Below, one piece after another: positions 6,593 through 14,518 of a stretch of DNA of 17,377 nt. Positions within the stretch are counted from its first letter, which is position 1, and the number at the start of each line of letters is the position of its first letter. Source of the stretch: Gammaproteobacteria bacterium. GTDB taxonomy: Bacteria > Pseudomonadota > Gammaproteobacteria > Eutrophobiales > Eutrophobiaceae. The stretch covers positions 1 to 17,377 of the forward strand of contig QNEM01000014.1 in the NCBI GenBank assembly GCA_003645215.1, written 5' to 3'. The notes below the pieces were generated by a model. That model saw nothing but the letters and a program-made list of their open reading frames with translations. It was not told the origin of the DNA and did not search any database. Made by a program: the position numbers and the translations under genes.

Positions 6593-7989
6593 TGGAAAAT
6601 TCAAAAAACATATGGATCGTTGATGATGATAAATCAATCCGGTGGGTGCTTGAAAAAGCCTTTACCAAAAATGGTCTGACACCACGCAGTTTCGAAGACC
6701 CTACACAGATTCTGGCGGAACTTGATAATGATCAACCTGATGTCATCATCTCTGATATCAGAATGCAGAAAATGGACGGGATCTCCTTACTGGAAAATCT
6801 AAAGCAACGGGTGCCAGACATCCCCGTCATTATTATGACTGCTTATTCAGATCTGGATCGGGCTGTGTCGGCCTTTCGCGAGGGTGCCTTTGAGTACCTG
6901 TCAAAACCATTCGATGTCGAAGAAATAGTAGGACTTGTAAACCGAGCACTCAATGAGAAACAGCAGGGATTGGTCGAAGCAGATACAAAAGACGCAAATG
7001 ATATTTCAGAAATAATTGGTTCTGCACCGGCAATGCAGGAAGTATTCAGGGCGATTGCAAGATTGTCAGGATCTGATCTTACTGTATTGATCACTGGTGA
7101 ATCAGGAACAGGAAAAGAGCTGGTTGCCAGGGCCTTGCATATGCATAGCCCACGCGCAGACAAAGCTTTTATTGCGTTGAATACTGCGGCTATTCCGAGA
7201 GAATTACTGGAGTCTGAGTTCTTCGGCCATGAAAAAGGTGCTTTTACTGGTGCGACTGCCAGGCGCTCAGGACGTTTTGAACAGGCAGATGGCGGCACAT
7301 TATTTCTGGACGAGATTGGAGATATGCCAGCAGACATGCAAACACGTCTACTACGTGTCCTGGCTGAAGGAGAGTTTTATCGTGTGGGTGGACATACACC
7401 AATCAAGGTTGACGTGAGGATTATTGCAGCGACACATCAGGCCATTGAAGAGCACGTTAAGGAAGGTACATTTCGTGAAGATTTATTGCACCGCCTGAAT
7501 GTAATTCGTGTACATGTTCCACCATTGAGGGACAGACCTGAAGACATTATCGAATTACTCAATCATTTTCTGAAACTTGCCGCCGCAGAGCTGCAGACAG
7601 AGACAAAAATTCTTTTACCTGAGGCAGAGAAATTTTTATTAAATGCAGAGTGGACAGGAAACGTCAGGCAACTGGAGAATTTTTGTCGTTGGGTCACGGT
7701 TATGGCGCCAGGCAGGGATATCCATGTCGATGATCTGCCACCTGAATTACAGGGCTCGGTAGAATCTGGTAAATCATTTTCGGATTGGGAAGCCGGATTG
7801 TTTAGCTGGGCCAGTGCAAATATTGAGAACGGCAGTGCAGATTTATTAGGAGAAGCCTTACCGAAATTTGAACGGACAATGATTGAAGCAGCACTTCAGC
7901 ACACCGGAGGCAAACGCCAGGAAGCTGCAAAATTACTGGGCTGGGGAAGGAATACCCTGACGCGGAAGATTAAGGAACTGGAACTGTAG
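6592..7989 (+). CDS. ntrC: Nitrogen regulation response regulator NtrC (GlnG)
   Basis: This is a sigma54-dependent transcription activator of nitrogen-assimilation genes. The 465 residues fall in the usual three domains. The receiver has acidic DDD at 11-13, phospho-acceptor Asp55 in VIISDIRM and Lys105 in SKPFD. The AAA+ domain has Walker A GESGTGKE (169-176), the sigma54-contact loop GAFTGA (216-221), Walker B with LFLDEIGD (Asp240), and VRQLENFCRW. The C-terminal Fis-type helix-turn-helix is GKRQEAAKLLGWGRNTLTRKIK. The gene overlaps ntrB by one base. Its likely targets in this window are the palindromes ahead of glnA and ntrB. No hairpin with a T tract follows the gene. Confidence 0.98.
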   Translation: MENSKNIWIVDDDKSIRWVLEKAFTKNGLTPRSFEDPTQILAELDNDQPDVIISDIRMQKMDGISLLENLKQRVPDIPVIIMTAYSDLDRAVSAFREGAFEYLSKPFDVEEIVGLVNRALNEKQQGLVEADTKDANDISEIIGSAPAMQEVFRAIARLSGSDLTVLITGESGTGKELVARALHMHSPRADKAFIALNTAAIPRELLESEFFGHEKGAFTGATARRSGRFEQADGGTLFLDEIGDMPADMQTRLLRVLAEGEFYRVGGHTPIKVDVRIIAATHQAIEEHVKEGTFREDLLHRLNVIRVHVPPLRDRPEDIIELLNHFLKLAAAELQTETKILLPEAEKFLLNAEWTGNVRQLENFCRWVTVMAPGRDIHVDDLPPELQGSVESGKSFSDWEAGLFSWASANIENGSADLLGEALPKFERTMIEAALQHTGGKRQEAAKLLGWGRNTLTRKIKELEL

Positions 7990-8133
7990 ATTTATTCAGA
8001 AATCTAGAAACGGGGTTCCTTCCCGCTAACGATTAGAATATTAATCCATTCCTTGTTTGATTTGCTTAAGGCCAACCTTGACTCCATAATCCTCATCCTT
8101 TTCATCTAGTCTTCATTCAACTGGCGTAATTTT

Positions 8134-9039
8134 ATGTGGTTTAAAAATCTCCGAATCTACCGACTCACCAAACAAATTGACCTATCCACGGAAACACTTG
8201 AAGCAGCGCTGGAGGGTGAAAACTTTAGACCCTGTAGCAACCTGGATTTTTCCAGATATGGTTGGGTGCCACCTCTAGGAAAGAACAGCGAGCTCTATAC
8301 ACATAGTTGTGGTGGCTATATCATGATTTGTGCTCGTAAGCAGGAAAAGATTTTACCTCCCGCTGCGATTAATGAAATGGTCGAAGAAAAAATTATAGAT
8401 TTTGAAACAGATCAGGCCCGGAATATCTATCGAAAAGAGCGGCACAATATTAAAGAGGATGTTATTCATAGTCTTTTACCCAGAGCCTTGACCCGATCTT
8501 ATCTTATCTACGCATATTTTGATCCAAAACATAATTTACTGATCATTGATGCTGCTAGTGCCAACAAAGCTGAAGAATTTCTGGATCACCTGCGAGCCTC
8601 TCTGGGTGTATTGCCTGTCGTGCCACTTTCCTGTCTTGGTGATGCTGCAGATACAATGACTCGTTGGGTAAAACAGCAAGCACCTAAAGGTTTTGATCTG
8701 AATAATGAATGCGAATTACAAAATGCTCGCGAAAGTAAGAATATTATTCGATGTAAAAATCAGGAACTGGAAAGTGATGAAGTAATGAGTCATCTGAAGG
8801 CTGGCAAACGAGTCACACAGCTTGCCATTATCTGGCGAGAAAATATCCAGTTTGTCCTGTCTGATGATTTTTCTATAAAACGTCTGCGTTTCGAAGATAT
8901 TGTTCAGGAGGATGCACAAAGTGATTACGATGATGACGCAACCCAGTTTGATCAGGACTTCGCTATTATGACATTACAACTGAATGAATTTATCGAAGAT
9001 CTGCTTAAAGAGTTTGGTGGGATTGATACGTCAAAGTAA
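8134..9039 (+). CDS. rdgC: Recombination-associated protein RdgC
   Basis: RdgC is a nucleoid-associated, non-specific DNA-binding protein that forms a ring-shaped dimer and restrains RecA; it is largely confined to beta- and gammaproteobacteria. The 301-residue length matches the family. Recognisable stretches are MWFKNLRIYRLT at the N-terminus, FSRYGWVPPLG, ICARKQEKILPPAAINEMVEEK with little deviation from family, the HSLLPRALTRS block, and LRASLGVLPVVPLSC. A Shine-Dalgarno is not clear ahead of the ATG. The gene is 144 bp after ntrC and converges with the PhoX-like gene, with only 16 bp between stops and no visible terminator, so read-through antisense from both sides is possible. Confidence 0.96.
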   Translation: MWFKNLRIYRLTKQIDLSTETLEAALEGENFRPCSNLDFSRYGWVPPLGKNSELYTHSCGGYIMICARKQEKILPPAAINEMVEEKIIDFETDQARNIYRKERHNIKEDVIHSLLPRALTRSYLIYAYFDPKHNLLIIDAASANKAEEFLDHLRASLGVLPVVPLSCLGDAADTMTRWVKQQAPKGFDLNNECELQNARESKNIIRCKNQELESDEVMSHLKAGKRVTQLAIIWRENIQFVLSDDFSIKRLRFEDIVQEDAQSDYDDDATQFDQDFAIMTLQLNEFIEDLLKEFGGIDTSK

Positions 9040-9055
9040 CATTATTTGAGTGTGT

Positions 9056-10240
9056 CTAGAAAGCACCGGTAATTTCAAAAGTGATGCCAGATTCAGATCT
9101 TCCGGTTATGCCACGTTGGGAACTGAAGTAGAGCCTCGAACCATCTGGACTAAAAGCGGGGCCCGTGATCTCTGAATAATCATGTCCGATAAGCTGGAGT
9201 AAAGGTTTTACCTTTCCCTCTTTGCTGATGATAACGATCTGTAAATCACCACCATCTTCACCGACAAGCAATTCTCCTGATTTATTTGAGGTGATGTTAT
9301 CAATTCTGGACAATACAGGGGATATATACAGTGCGGCGTTATATATGATGCTGAGATTATTGTTCTTGATATCATAGGTATAAACACGATCGTCGCCTTT
9401 GGTAGTGAAGAATATGGCACCCTGATGAAACCAGATACCTTCGCCACCATTGAAGCCAGAACTTTGAGTTACCTGTTCGCGTGTAGGTATATCCTTTGCC
9501 TGGGGATCAGGAAGCAGATGCCAGCGTAAGGCTCCTATTTCTCCATAAATAATTTCAGCCACCTCAAGATAACCATTATCCAGATCAGGATAACCCGTCT
9601 TATCCAGGGAATTGGATGTGTAGCGATATAAACAACCCTGCATTTTATCTTCGGTTAAGTAAAGTTGCATGGTGTTGGTATCGACAGCAACGGCTTCATG
9701 ATTAAATCGTCCCAGGGATGCACGCAGGACCGGATCATTTTTACCGTAAGGATCACATTCCCAAACCTGGCCAGCATCAACTTCCTCACAGGATAACCAT
9801 GTTCCCCATGGAGTATGTCCACCTGCACAATTTCGACTGGTGTTATTTAAGATACTGTAAGCGTCGATTAGCTTGCCGTTTTTGTCAAAGCGAAGCGAAC
9901 CTGCACCGCCATTACCATAAGGCATTTCACTATTAGAAACATAGATCCAGCCGCCATCATCTGTAGCAAACGTGGCGCCACCATCAGGTGCGGCGAGCCA
10001 GCTATAGCCAAAATAATCATAGCCTGATCGAGCAATAATTCGAGAAGAAAACCCTTTGGGTAAACGTACACCATTACTATCAGGTGCTTGTAGATCGCCG
10101 ATTGATTCCAGGCCTAATGGAGATGCATTGGAGATATTGGGTAAAAGCAGACTGTTACCAACAAAGGCACTGAGACCCATAAAACTATATTGTAAAAAAG
10201 ATCGGCGCTTACAACTAAAAGTTTGTTGTTTCCTTGTCAT
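9056..10240 (-). CDS. PhoX/DUF839 family Tat-exported protein (alkaline phosphatase-like)
   Basis: The PhoX family contains Tat-exported periplasmic phosphatases with a beta-propeller fold and an iron/calcium cofactor. This 394-residue protein has a twin-arginine signal (KRRSFLQ, Arg12-Arg13, then a hydrophobic stretch ending near NISNAS). It carries the family block NCAGGHTPWGTWLSCEE (137-153), with Cys138 and Glu152/153 at positions that serve as metal ligands in PhoX, then GRFNHEAVAVD and EGIWFHQGAIFFTT. It is shorter than classical PhoX, so phosphatase activity is inferred only. I used the ATG at 10240 because it gives a normal Tat n-region; an in-frame start at 10285 would overlap hemB by 35 bp. 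The 10-bp gap after hemB suggests co-transcription. No Pho box was seen. Confidence 0.85.
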   Translation of the reverse strand: MTRKQQTFSCKRRSFLQYSFMGLSAFVGNSLLLPNISNASPLGLESIGDLQAPDSNGVRLPKGFSSRIIARSGYDYFGYSWLAAPDGGATFATDDGGWIYVSNSEMPYGNGGAGSLRFDKNGKLIDAYSILNNTSRNCAGGHTPWGTWLSCEEVDAGQVWECDPYGKNDPVLRASLGRFNHEAVAVDTNTMQLYLTEDKMQGCLYRYTSNSLDKTGYPDLDNGYLEVAEIIYGEIGALRWHLLPDPQAKDIPTREQVTQSSGFNGGEGIWFHQGAIFFTTKGDDRVYTYDIKNNNLSIIYNAALYISPVLSRIDNITSNKSGELLVGEDGGDLQIVIISKEGKVKPLLQLIGHDYSEITGPAFSPDGSRLYFSSQRGITGRSESGITFEITGAF

Positions 10241-10250
10241 GCAAATTGAA

Positions 10251-11258
10251 TTATTCCTGCAACCATTCTGCAGCTTGTTTTGCATAATAGGTCAATATGG
10301 CATCTGCTCCCGCACGTTTGCAGGCGACCAGTGTTTCCATCACGGTAGCGCGTTCATCTAGCCAGCCATTGTTCGAAGCTGCCTTGAGCATGGCGTATTC
10401 ACCACTAACCTGATAAACAAAAGTTGGCATCTGGAAGGTATCTTTAACCCGACTGACAATATCAAGATAGGGCAAGCCCGGTTTTACCATAACGATGTCT
10501 GCGCCTTCATTTACATCCAGATCAACTTCACGTAATGCTTCATCGCTATTTGCAGGATCCATCTGGTAGGTTTTTTTATCGCCAGTGCCGAGATTTGCCG
10601 AGGAACCGACGGCCTCTCTGAAAGGCCCATAAAATGCGGAGGCATATTTTGCAGAGTAGGCGAGAATACGCGTATTGGTATGGCCAGATTTTTCCAGGGC
10701 AGCACGGATTGCGGCAACCCGTCCGTCCATCATGTCTGAAGGTGCAACGATATCGGCCCCGGCATCTGCATGCGATACCGCCTGCTTGACCAATGCTTCA
10801 ACAGTTTCATCATTCATGACATAACCCTGTTCATTGATCAGGCCATCCTGACCATGGGTGGTAAATGGATCCAGGGCAACATCTGTAATCACACCAAGTT
10901 CAGGAAATTTTTCCTTCAGTGCCTTAACAGCTGTCTGCGCCAGGCCATCCGGGTTCCAGGCCTCTGCTGCATCCTCGGATTTTTTATCAGCTGCGATCAC
11001 AGGAAATAGTGCAATCGCAGGGATTCCCAGTTTTACCAGTTGTTCTGCCTCTTGCAATAATTCATCAATACTTACACGTTCAATGCCAGGCATGGATTCA
11101 ATTACTTCACGTCTGGCATTACCTTCGATAATGAACATGGGATAGATCAGGTCATCGACATGCAAGTGGTTTTCTCGCATCAAACGGCGCGTGGAGTCAT
11201 CACGTCGCATGCGACGCGGTCTGGTGGCCGGATAGGCTGTAGTGTTCATATATCCCAC
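10251..11258 (-). CDS. hemB: Delta-aminolevulinic acid dehydratase (porphobilinogen synthase)
   Basis: HemB condenses two 5-aminolevulinate molecules to porphobilinogen, the second common step of tetrapyrrole synthesis. The 335-residue protein has both active-site lysines, Lys204 in AYSAKYAS and Lys259 in VMVKPG. The metal loop reads DVALDPFTTHGQDG (126-139): the zinc-binding cysteines of the E. coli type are replaced by Asp and other residues, the Mg-dependent Pseudomonas arrangement. VAPSDMMDGR (171-180) is also typical. The start is GTG at 11258 with AGGA 7 bp upstream; ATG at 11249, three codons later, is an alternative. It supplies haem for the heme A synthase nearby and corrinoid precursors for cofactors such as that of NrdJ, though this is pathway knowledge and not shown by linkage. 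Confidence 0.97.
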   Translation of the reverse strand: MGYMNTTAYPATRPRRMRRDDSTRRLMRENHLHVDDLIYPMFIIEGNARREVIESMPGIERVSIDELLQEAEQLVKLGIPAIALFPVIAADKKSEDAAEAWNPDGLAQTAVKALKEKFPELGVITDVALDPFTTHGQDGLINEQGYVMNDETVEALVKQAVSHADAGADIVAPSDMMDGRVAAIRAALEKSGHTNTRILAYSAKYASAFYGPFREAVGSSANLGTGDKKTYQMDPANSDEALREVDLDVNEGADIVMVKPGLPYLDIVSRVKDTFQMPTFVYQVSGEYAMLKAASNNGWLDERATVMETLVACKRAGADAILTYYAKQAAEWLQE

Positions 11259-11343
11259 GTGTTATTCCTGTCTGGATTGTTAATGCCATGATTTTATCCT
11301 ATTGCCAGCCCTGTATATATACCCAAACTACCTGGAAATAGTT

Positions 11344-12273
11344 ATGACCGGACATCTTATGAACCTCCTCATTAAGTTCAGGTCAATCTACATACTCTGT
11401 ATATGTCTTTTTATAATTTGGTTAGGATGGGTCGTGGAACAATTATTACAAAATAACGAAGCACTGTTTCGCCTGGGTGCGTTTGCGACAGTTCTGGCTC
11501 TGATGCTTATATGGGAGGCATTAACACCAAGAAGAACGCCCTTACTGGGTTGGAACAGGCGTCTGAATAACCTGGCCCTGGTGGGTCTTGATGTGTTACT
11601 GGTTCGTTTTTTAATACCCATTGCCACGGTTGCTGTGGCCGAAATTTCGATGGCCAGGGATTGGGGATTATTCAATATTGTCGATGCAGGGTTTTGGCCG
11701 TCGTTTGTATTGTCTTTCTTACTCATGGATCTGGTGATCTACGGCCAGCATGTCATCACGCATAAAATTCCCCTGTTGTGGCGGATACACAGAGTGCACC
11801 ACACCGATCTGGACTTTGATGTGACGACGGCCTTACGTTTTCATCCTTTTGAAATTATCCTGTCGATGTTTATAAAATTCTTCTTTATTGCCTTGTTCGG
11901 CGCCCCGGTTGCTGCGGTAATAGTCTTTGAAATCATATTAAATATTTCGTCCATGTTTAATCATAGTAATATACGGATCCCGGCCAGCATTGATCGCTTG
12001 CTACGCTATTTTATCGTCACACCAGATATGCATCGTGTACATCATTCGGTCATCAAGGTAGAGACGAATAGCAATTACGGATTTAATATCCCCTGGTGGG
12101 ATTATATTTTTCGCACCTATCGACCACAGCCAAAAGATGGCCATATAAAAATGAAGATAGGCCTGAATGAATTTCAGGGATATAAAGTAATTTTTTTACA
12201 TTGGTTGTTGCTGCAGCCATTTGTTTCGGGAAAGAAGGAAATTAGAGAAAAAATAATTTCAGAAGAGAACTAG
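11344..12273 (+). CDS. Fatty acid hydroxylase / sterol desaturase family membrane protein
   Basis: This is an integral-membrane di-iron oxygenase family member. The 309-residue protein has hydrophobic segments at about 14-31, 43-60, 76-100, 118-135 and 172-202. It has the full histidine set of the superfamily: H136-x3-H140, H149-xx-HH(152-153), H167, H207, and H230-xx-HH(233-234). The HRVHH motif appears twice. The substrate may be a fatty acid, sterol-like lipid or carotenoid; the sequence does not tell. I chose the ATG at 11344 because GGAAATAGTT precedes it at good spacing; an in-frame TTG at 11302 lacks a ribosome site. The gene is divergent from hemB. Only 36 bp separate it from the ArsM-like gene, so joint transcription is likely. 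Confidence 0.88.
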   Translation: MTGHLMNLLIKFRSIYILCICLFIIWLGWVVEQLLQNNEALFRLGAFATVLALMLIWEALTPRRTPLLGWNRRLNNLALVGLDVLLVRFLIPIATVAVAEISMARDWGLFNIVDAGFWPSFVLSFLLMDLVIYGQHVITHKIPLLWRIHRVHHTDLDFDVTTALRFHPFEIILSMFIKFFFIALFGAPVAAVIVFEIILNISSMFNHSNIRIPASIDRLLRYFIVTPDMHRVHHSVIKVETNSNYGFNIPWWDYIFRTYRPQPKDGHIKMKIGLNEFQGYKVIFLHWLLLQPFVSGKKEIREKIISEEN

Positions 12274-12309
12274 ATTGATATTTAATGTTATTTAAATGAG
12301 GTTTGTATT

Positions 12310-13428
12310 ATGAGTGTGAAGTCAGCTGTACTTGAACGGTATTCAGAAGGCGCCAATGAGCGACAGGAAAGTTTATGTTGCCCGGTTGATTATGATGCTT
12401 CTCTGTTAAAGCTTTTGCCACAGGAGATCATTGATAAGGATTATGGTTGTGGTGATCCTTCGCGTTATGTTCAGGAAGGAGACATTGTTCTGGATCTAGG
12501 CAGTGGTAGCGGCAAGATATGTTACATGGCCGCACAGTTGGTTGGCGACAAGGGCAAGGTCATCGGTGTTGATATGAATGACGATATGCTGGGGTTGTCA
12601 CGCAAATACCAGGCTGAGATGGCAGAGAAGTTAGGAGGTGACCGTGTTGATTTTCGTAAAGGCCACATACAGGATCTGGCACTGGACCTGACAGCGATGG
12701 ATGCATGGCTGGCGGATAATCCGGTCACAGATGTTGATGGTGTACATCAACTGGAAGTCTGGCAAACAGCACAACGTAATGACAAACCTATGGTCGCAGA
12801 TAATTCGGTTGACCTGATCATTTCAAACTGTGTTCTGAACCTGGTCGGTGATCATCAAAAAGAACAGTTGGCCAGTGAAATATTTCGTGTCCTGAAACCT
12901 GGCGGCCGCATCGCCATCTCGGACATCGTCAGCGATGAGGCCATACCCGAACATCTGAAAGCAGATGATGAGTTGTGGAGTGGTTGTATTTCAGGGGCCT
13001 TCGAAGAAGAGGAAATGTTAAAGGCATTTCATGATGTGGGGTTTCTTTCTGTGGCCCTGGATAAATGGGATGCCGAACCATGGCAGGTGGTTGAAGGCAT
13101 AGAGTTCAGATCAGTCACGGTAACGGCCGTTAAAGCCAGTGATGAAGAATGCCTGGATAAAGGGCAGGCGGTGATCTACAGAGGTCCATTTGAGACAGTC
13201 TTTGATGATGAAGGACATGAGTTTCCACGAGGTGCCAGAATGGCTGTTTGTGAACGTACCTTTCGCTATTTGACCGAAGGGCCACACAAAAATGATTTCA
13301 TTGGCATTACGCCAGCAACAGAGCAGGATGCTGTTACATGGTGTGCCCCGGTGGGGACAAAACGTCCGGCGAGTGAAACAAAAGGTGGTGTGCACAAACA
13401 AGCATCAACTGAGTCAGGTTGTTGCTAA
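12310..13428 (+). CDS. arsM: ArsM-like arsenite S-adenosylmethionine methyltransferase
   Basis: ArsM enzymes methylate As(III) with SAM to methylated arsenicals. The 372-residue protein has the ArsM block YGCGDP with Cys47, SAM motif VLDLGSGSGKICYMAAQLVG (60-79), VIGVDM, ISNCVLNLV with Cys174, FRVLKPGGRIAISDI, and LWSGCISGAF with Cys226. These three cysteines match the arsenic-binding set, and the CysCys pair at 23-24 may supply the fourth. The C-terminal ArsM domain follows (about 275-350). Unusual features are an insert of about 35 residues at 128-163 between the SAM domain halves and a Cys-rich end (SGCC). GAGG 8 bp before the ATG is a good ribosome site. No arsR, arsB or arsC is nearby, so arsenic as the real substrate is likely but unproven. 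Confidence 0.8.
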   Translation: MSVKSAVLERYSEGANERQESLCCPVDYDASLLKLLPQEIIDKDYGCGDPSRYVQEGDIVLDLGSGSGKICYMAAQLVGDKGKVIGVDMNDDMLGLSRKYQAEMAEKLGGDRVDFRKGHIQDLALDLTAMDAWLADNPVTDVDGVHQLEVWQTAQRNDKPMVADNSVDLIISNCVLNLVGDHQKEQLASEIFRVLKPGGRIAISDIVSDEAIPEHLKADDELWSGCISGAFEEEEMLKAFHDVGFLSVALDKWDAEPWQVVEGIEFRSVTVTAVKASDEECLDKGQAVIYRGPFETVFDDEGHEFPRGARMAVCERTFRYLTEGPHKNDFIGITPATEQDAVTWCAPVGTKRPASETKGGVHKQASTESGCC

Positions 13429-13468
13429 AAGGTTCCATAATATTGTTATGCAAGGGCAGGAATAAATA

Positions 13469-14323
13469 ATGACGGCAAAAATAATAGACGGTAAAGAAAT
13501 AGCACAGGCACTCCGGGAAGAATGGCGGCATCGTGCTGAGAAATTAAAAGACAAAGGTATCTTGCCAGGTCTTGCTGTGATTATTGTCGGTGACAATCCG
13601 GCATCACGTGTTTATGTACGAAACAAGATCAAAGCCTGTCATGAAGTGGGTCTGCATTCTGAATCTCACGATATGCCGGAAGATGTCTCTGAGGAAATGC
13701 TACTGAAGCAAATTGAAGAACTAAATCATAGCGACAAGATTCACGGTATCCTGGTGCAACTTCCCTTGCCCGCACACATCGATGACGTCAAGGTTCTGGA
13801 GGCGATCTCTCCTGATAAGGATGTTGATGGTTTTCATTACTATAATCTCGGCGCACTGTTCACAGGAAATATGAAATTCCCACCCTGTACACCTTACGGT
13901 GTGATGTGCATGCTGGATTACATGAATATCCCACTGGAAGGTAAAGAAGCCGTGGTTGTTGGCAGGAGCAACATCGTTGGCAAACCTATGGCCATGTTGT
14001 TACTCGAAAAAAATGCCACGGTGACAATATGTACCTCAAGAACGCAAGATCTGAAAAGTCATACATCAAGGGCAGATATCCTGGTGGTCGCCACTGGTCG
14101 CCCGGAAATGATCACAGGCGACATGATCAAGGAAGGAGCAACTGTGATCGACGTTGGTATCAATCGTCTTGATGATGGTCGGTTGGTTGGAGATGTTGAA
14201 TTTGCGAGTGCCAGTGAAAAGGCGAGCTATATCACACCGGTACCTGGCGGGGTCGGCCCCATGACTATAGCTGTCCTGGTGGCAAATACAGTATTGTCTG
14301 CAGAAAAATTCTCAGGGATGTAG
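13469..14323 (+). CDS. folD: Bifunctional methylene-THF dehydrogenase / methenyl-THF cyclohydrolase FolD
   Basis: FolD interconverts 5,10-methylene-, methenyl- and 10-formyl-tetrahydrofolate with NADP(H), feeding purine, formyl-Met and one-carbon pools. The 284-residue length is standard. The active site shows Tyr49-x3-Lys53 (YVRNK) and the HGILVQLPLPAHID block. The PDKDVDGFH motif and the NADP-binding loop VVGRSNIVGKPMA (163-175) follow, with TPVPGGVGPMT near the C-terminus. An AGGA ribosome site precedes the ATG. It follows the ArsM-like gene by 40 bp, which suggests co-transcription; a supply of one-carbon units for SAM is an attractive but unproven link. A palindromic element follows the gene. 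Confidence 0.97.
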   Translation: MTAKIIDGKEIAQALREEWRHRAEKLKDKGILPGLAVIIVGDNPASRVYVRNKIKACHEVGLHSESHDMPEDVSEEMLLKQIEELNHSDKIHGILVQLPLPAHIDDVKVLEAISPDKDVDGFHYYNLGALFTGNMKFPPCTPYGVMCMLDYMNIPLEGKEAVVVGRSNIVGKPMAMLLLEKNATVTICTSRTQDLKSHTSRADILVVATGRPEMITGDMIKEGATVIDVGINRLDDGRLVGDVEFASASEKASYITPVPGGVGPMTIAVLVANTVLSAEKFSGM

Positions 14324-14367
14324 ACGAGCAAATTCACATAGGCGTTTTGTCTGGGACAATATTAAAT

Positions 14368-14498
14368 TGTCATTTCGACAGAAGGGACGACTACAAGGAT
14401 GTAGTCGGTAGAACCGCGTCTGGAACCACGGTCGAGAAATCTTTCTAAACTGAGGGGAGGTATAGTTTCAGGATTTCTCACATGCGTTCGAAATGACA
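14368..14498. mobile_element. MITE-like palindromic element with nested hairpins
   Basis: A perfect 11-bp inverted repeat, TGTCATTTCGA (14368-14378) and TCGAAATGACA (14488-14498), bounds a 131-bp non-coding element. Inside it are a second inverted repeat GAGAAATC/GATTTCTC (14434-14441, 14472-14479), with AAACT/AGTTT nested within, and an extra hairpin CGACTACA-AGGA-TGTAGTCG (14388-14407) followed by GGTAGAAC. Ends like TGTCATTTCGA are, from memory, found in dispersed bacterial repeats; this was not checked. It lies between convergent folD and ctaA and could serve as a two-way terminator, though no T tract is present. No flanking target-site duplication was identified. Confidence 0.7.
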
Positions 14499-14518
14499 TT
14501 CCTGGTTTTGTTCTGAAT

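Noticed and set aside
6843..7337. 164-residue open frame antisense to ntrC
   Set aside because: It is a shadow of the strongly conserved ntrC receiver and AAA+ coding sequence, with no recognisable protein features or start signals.
8017..8031. CGGG/CCCG hairpin after ntrC as a terminator
   Set aside because: It has a short stem and no T tract after it; termination there is not supported.
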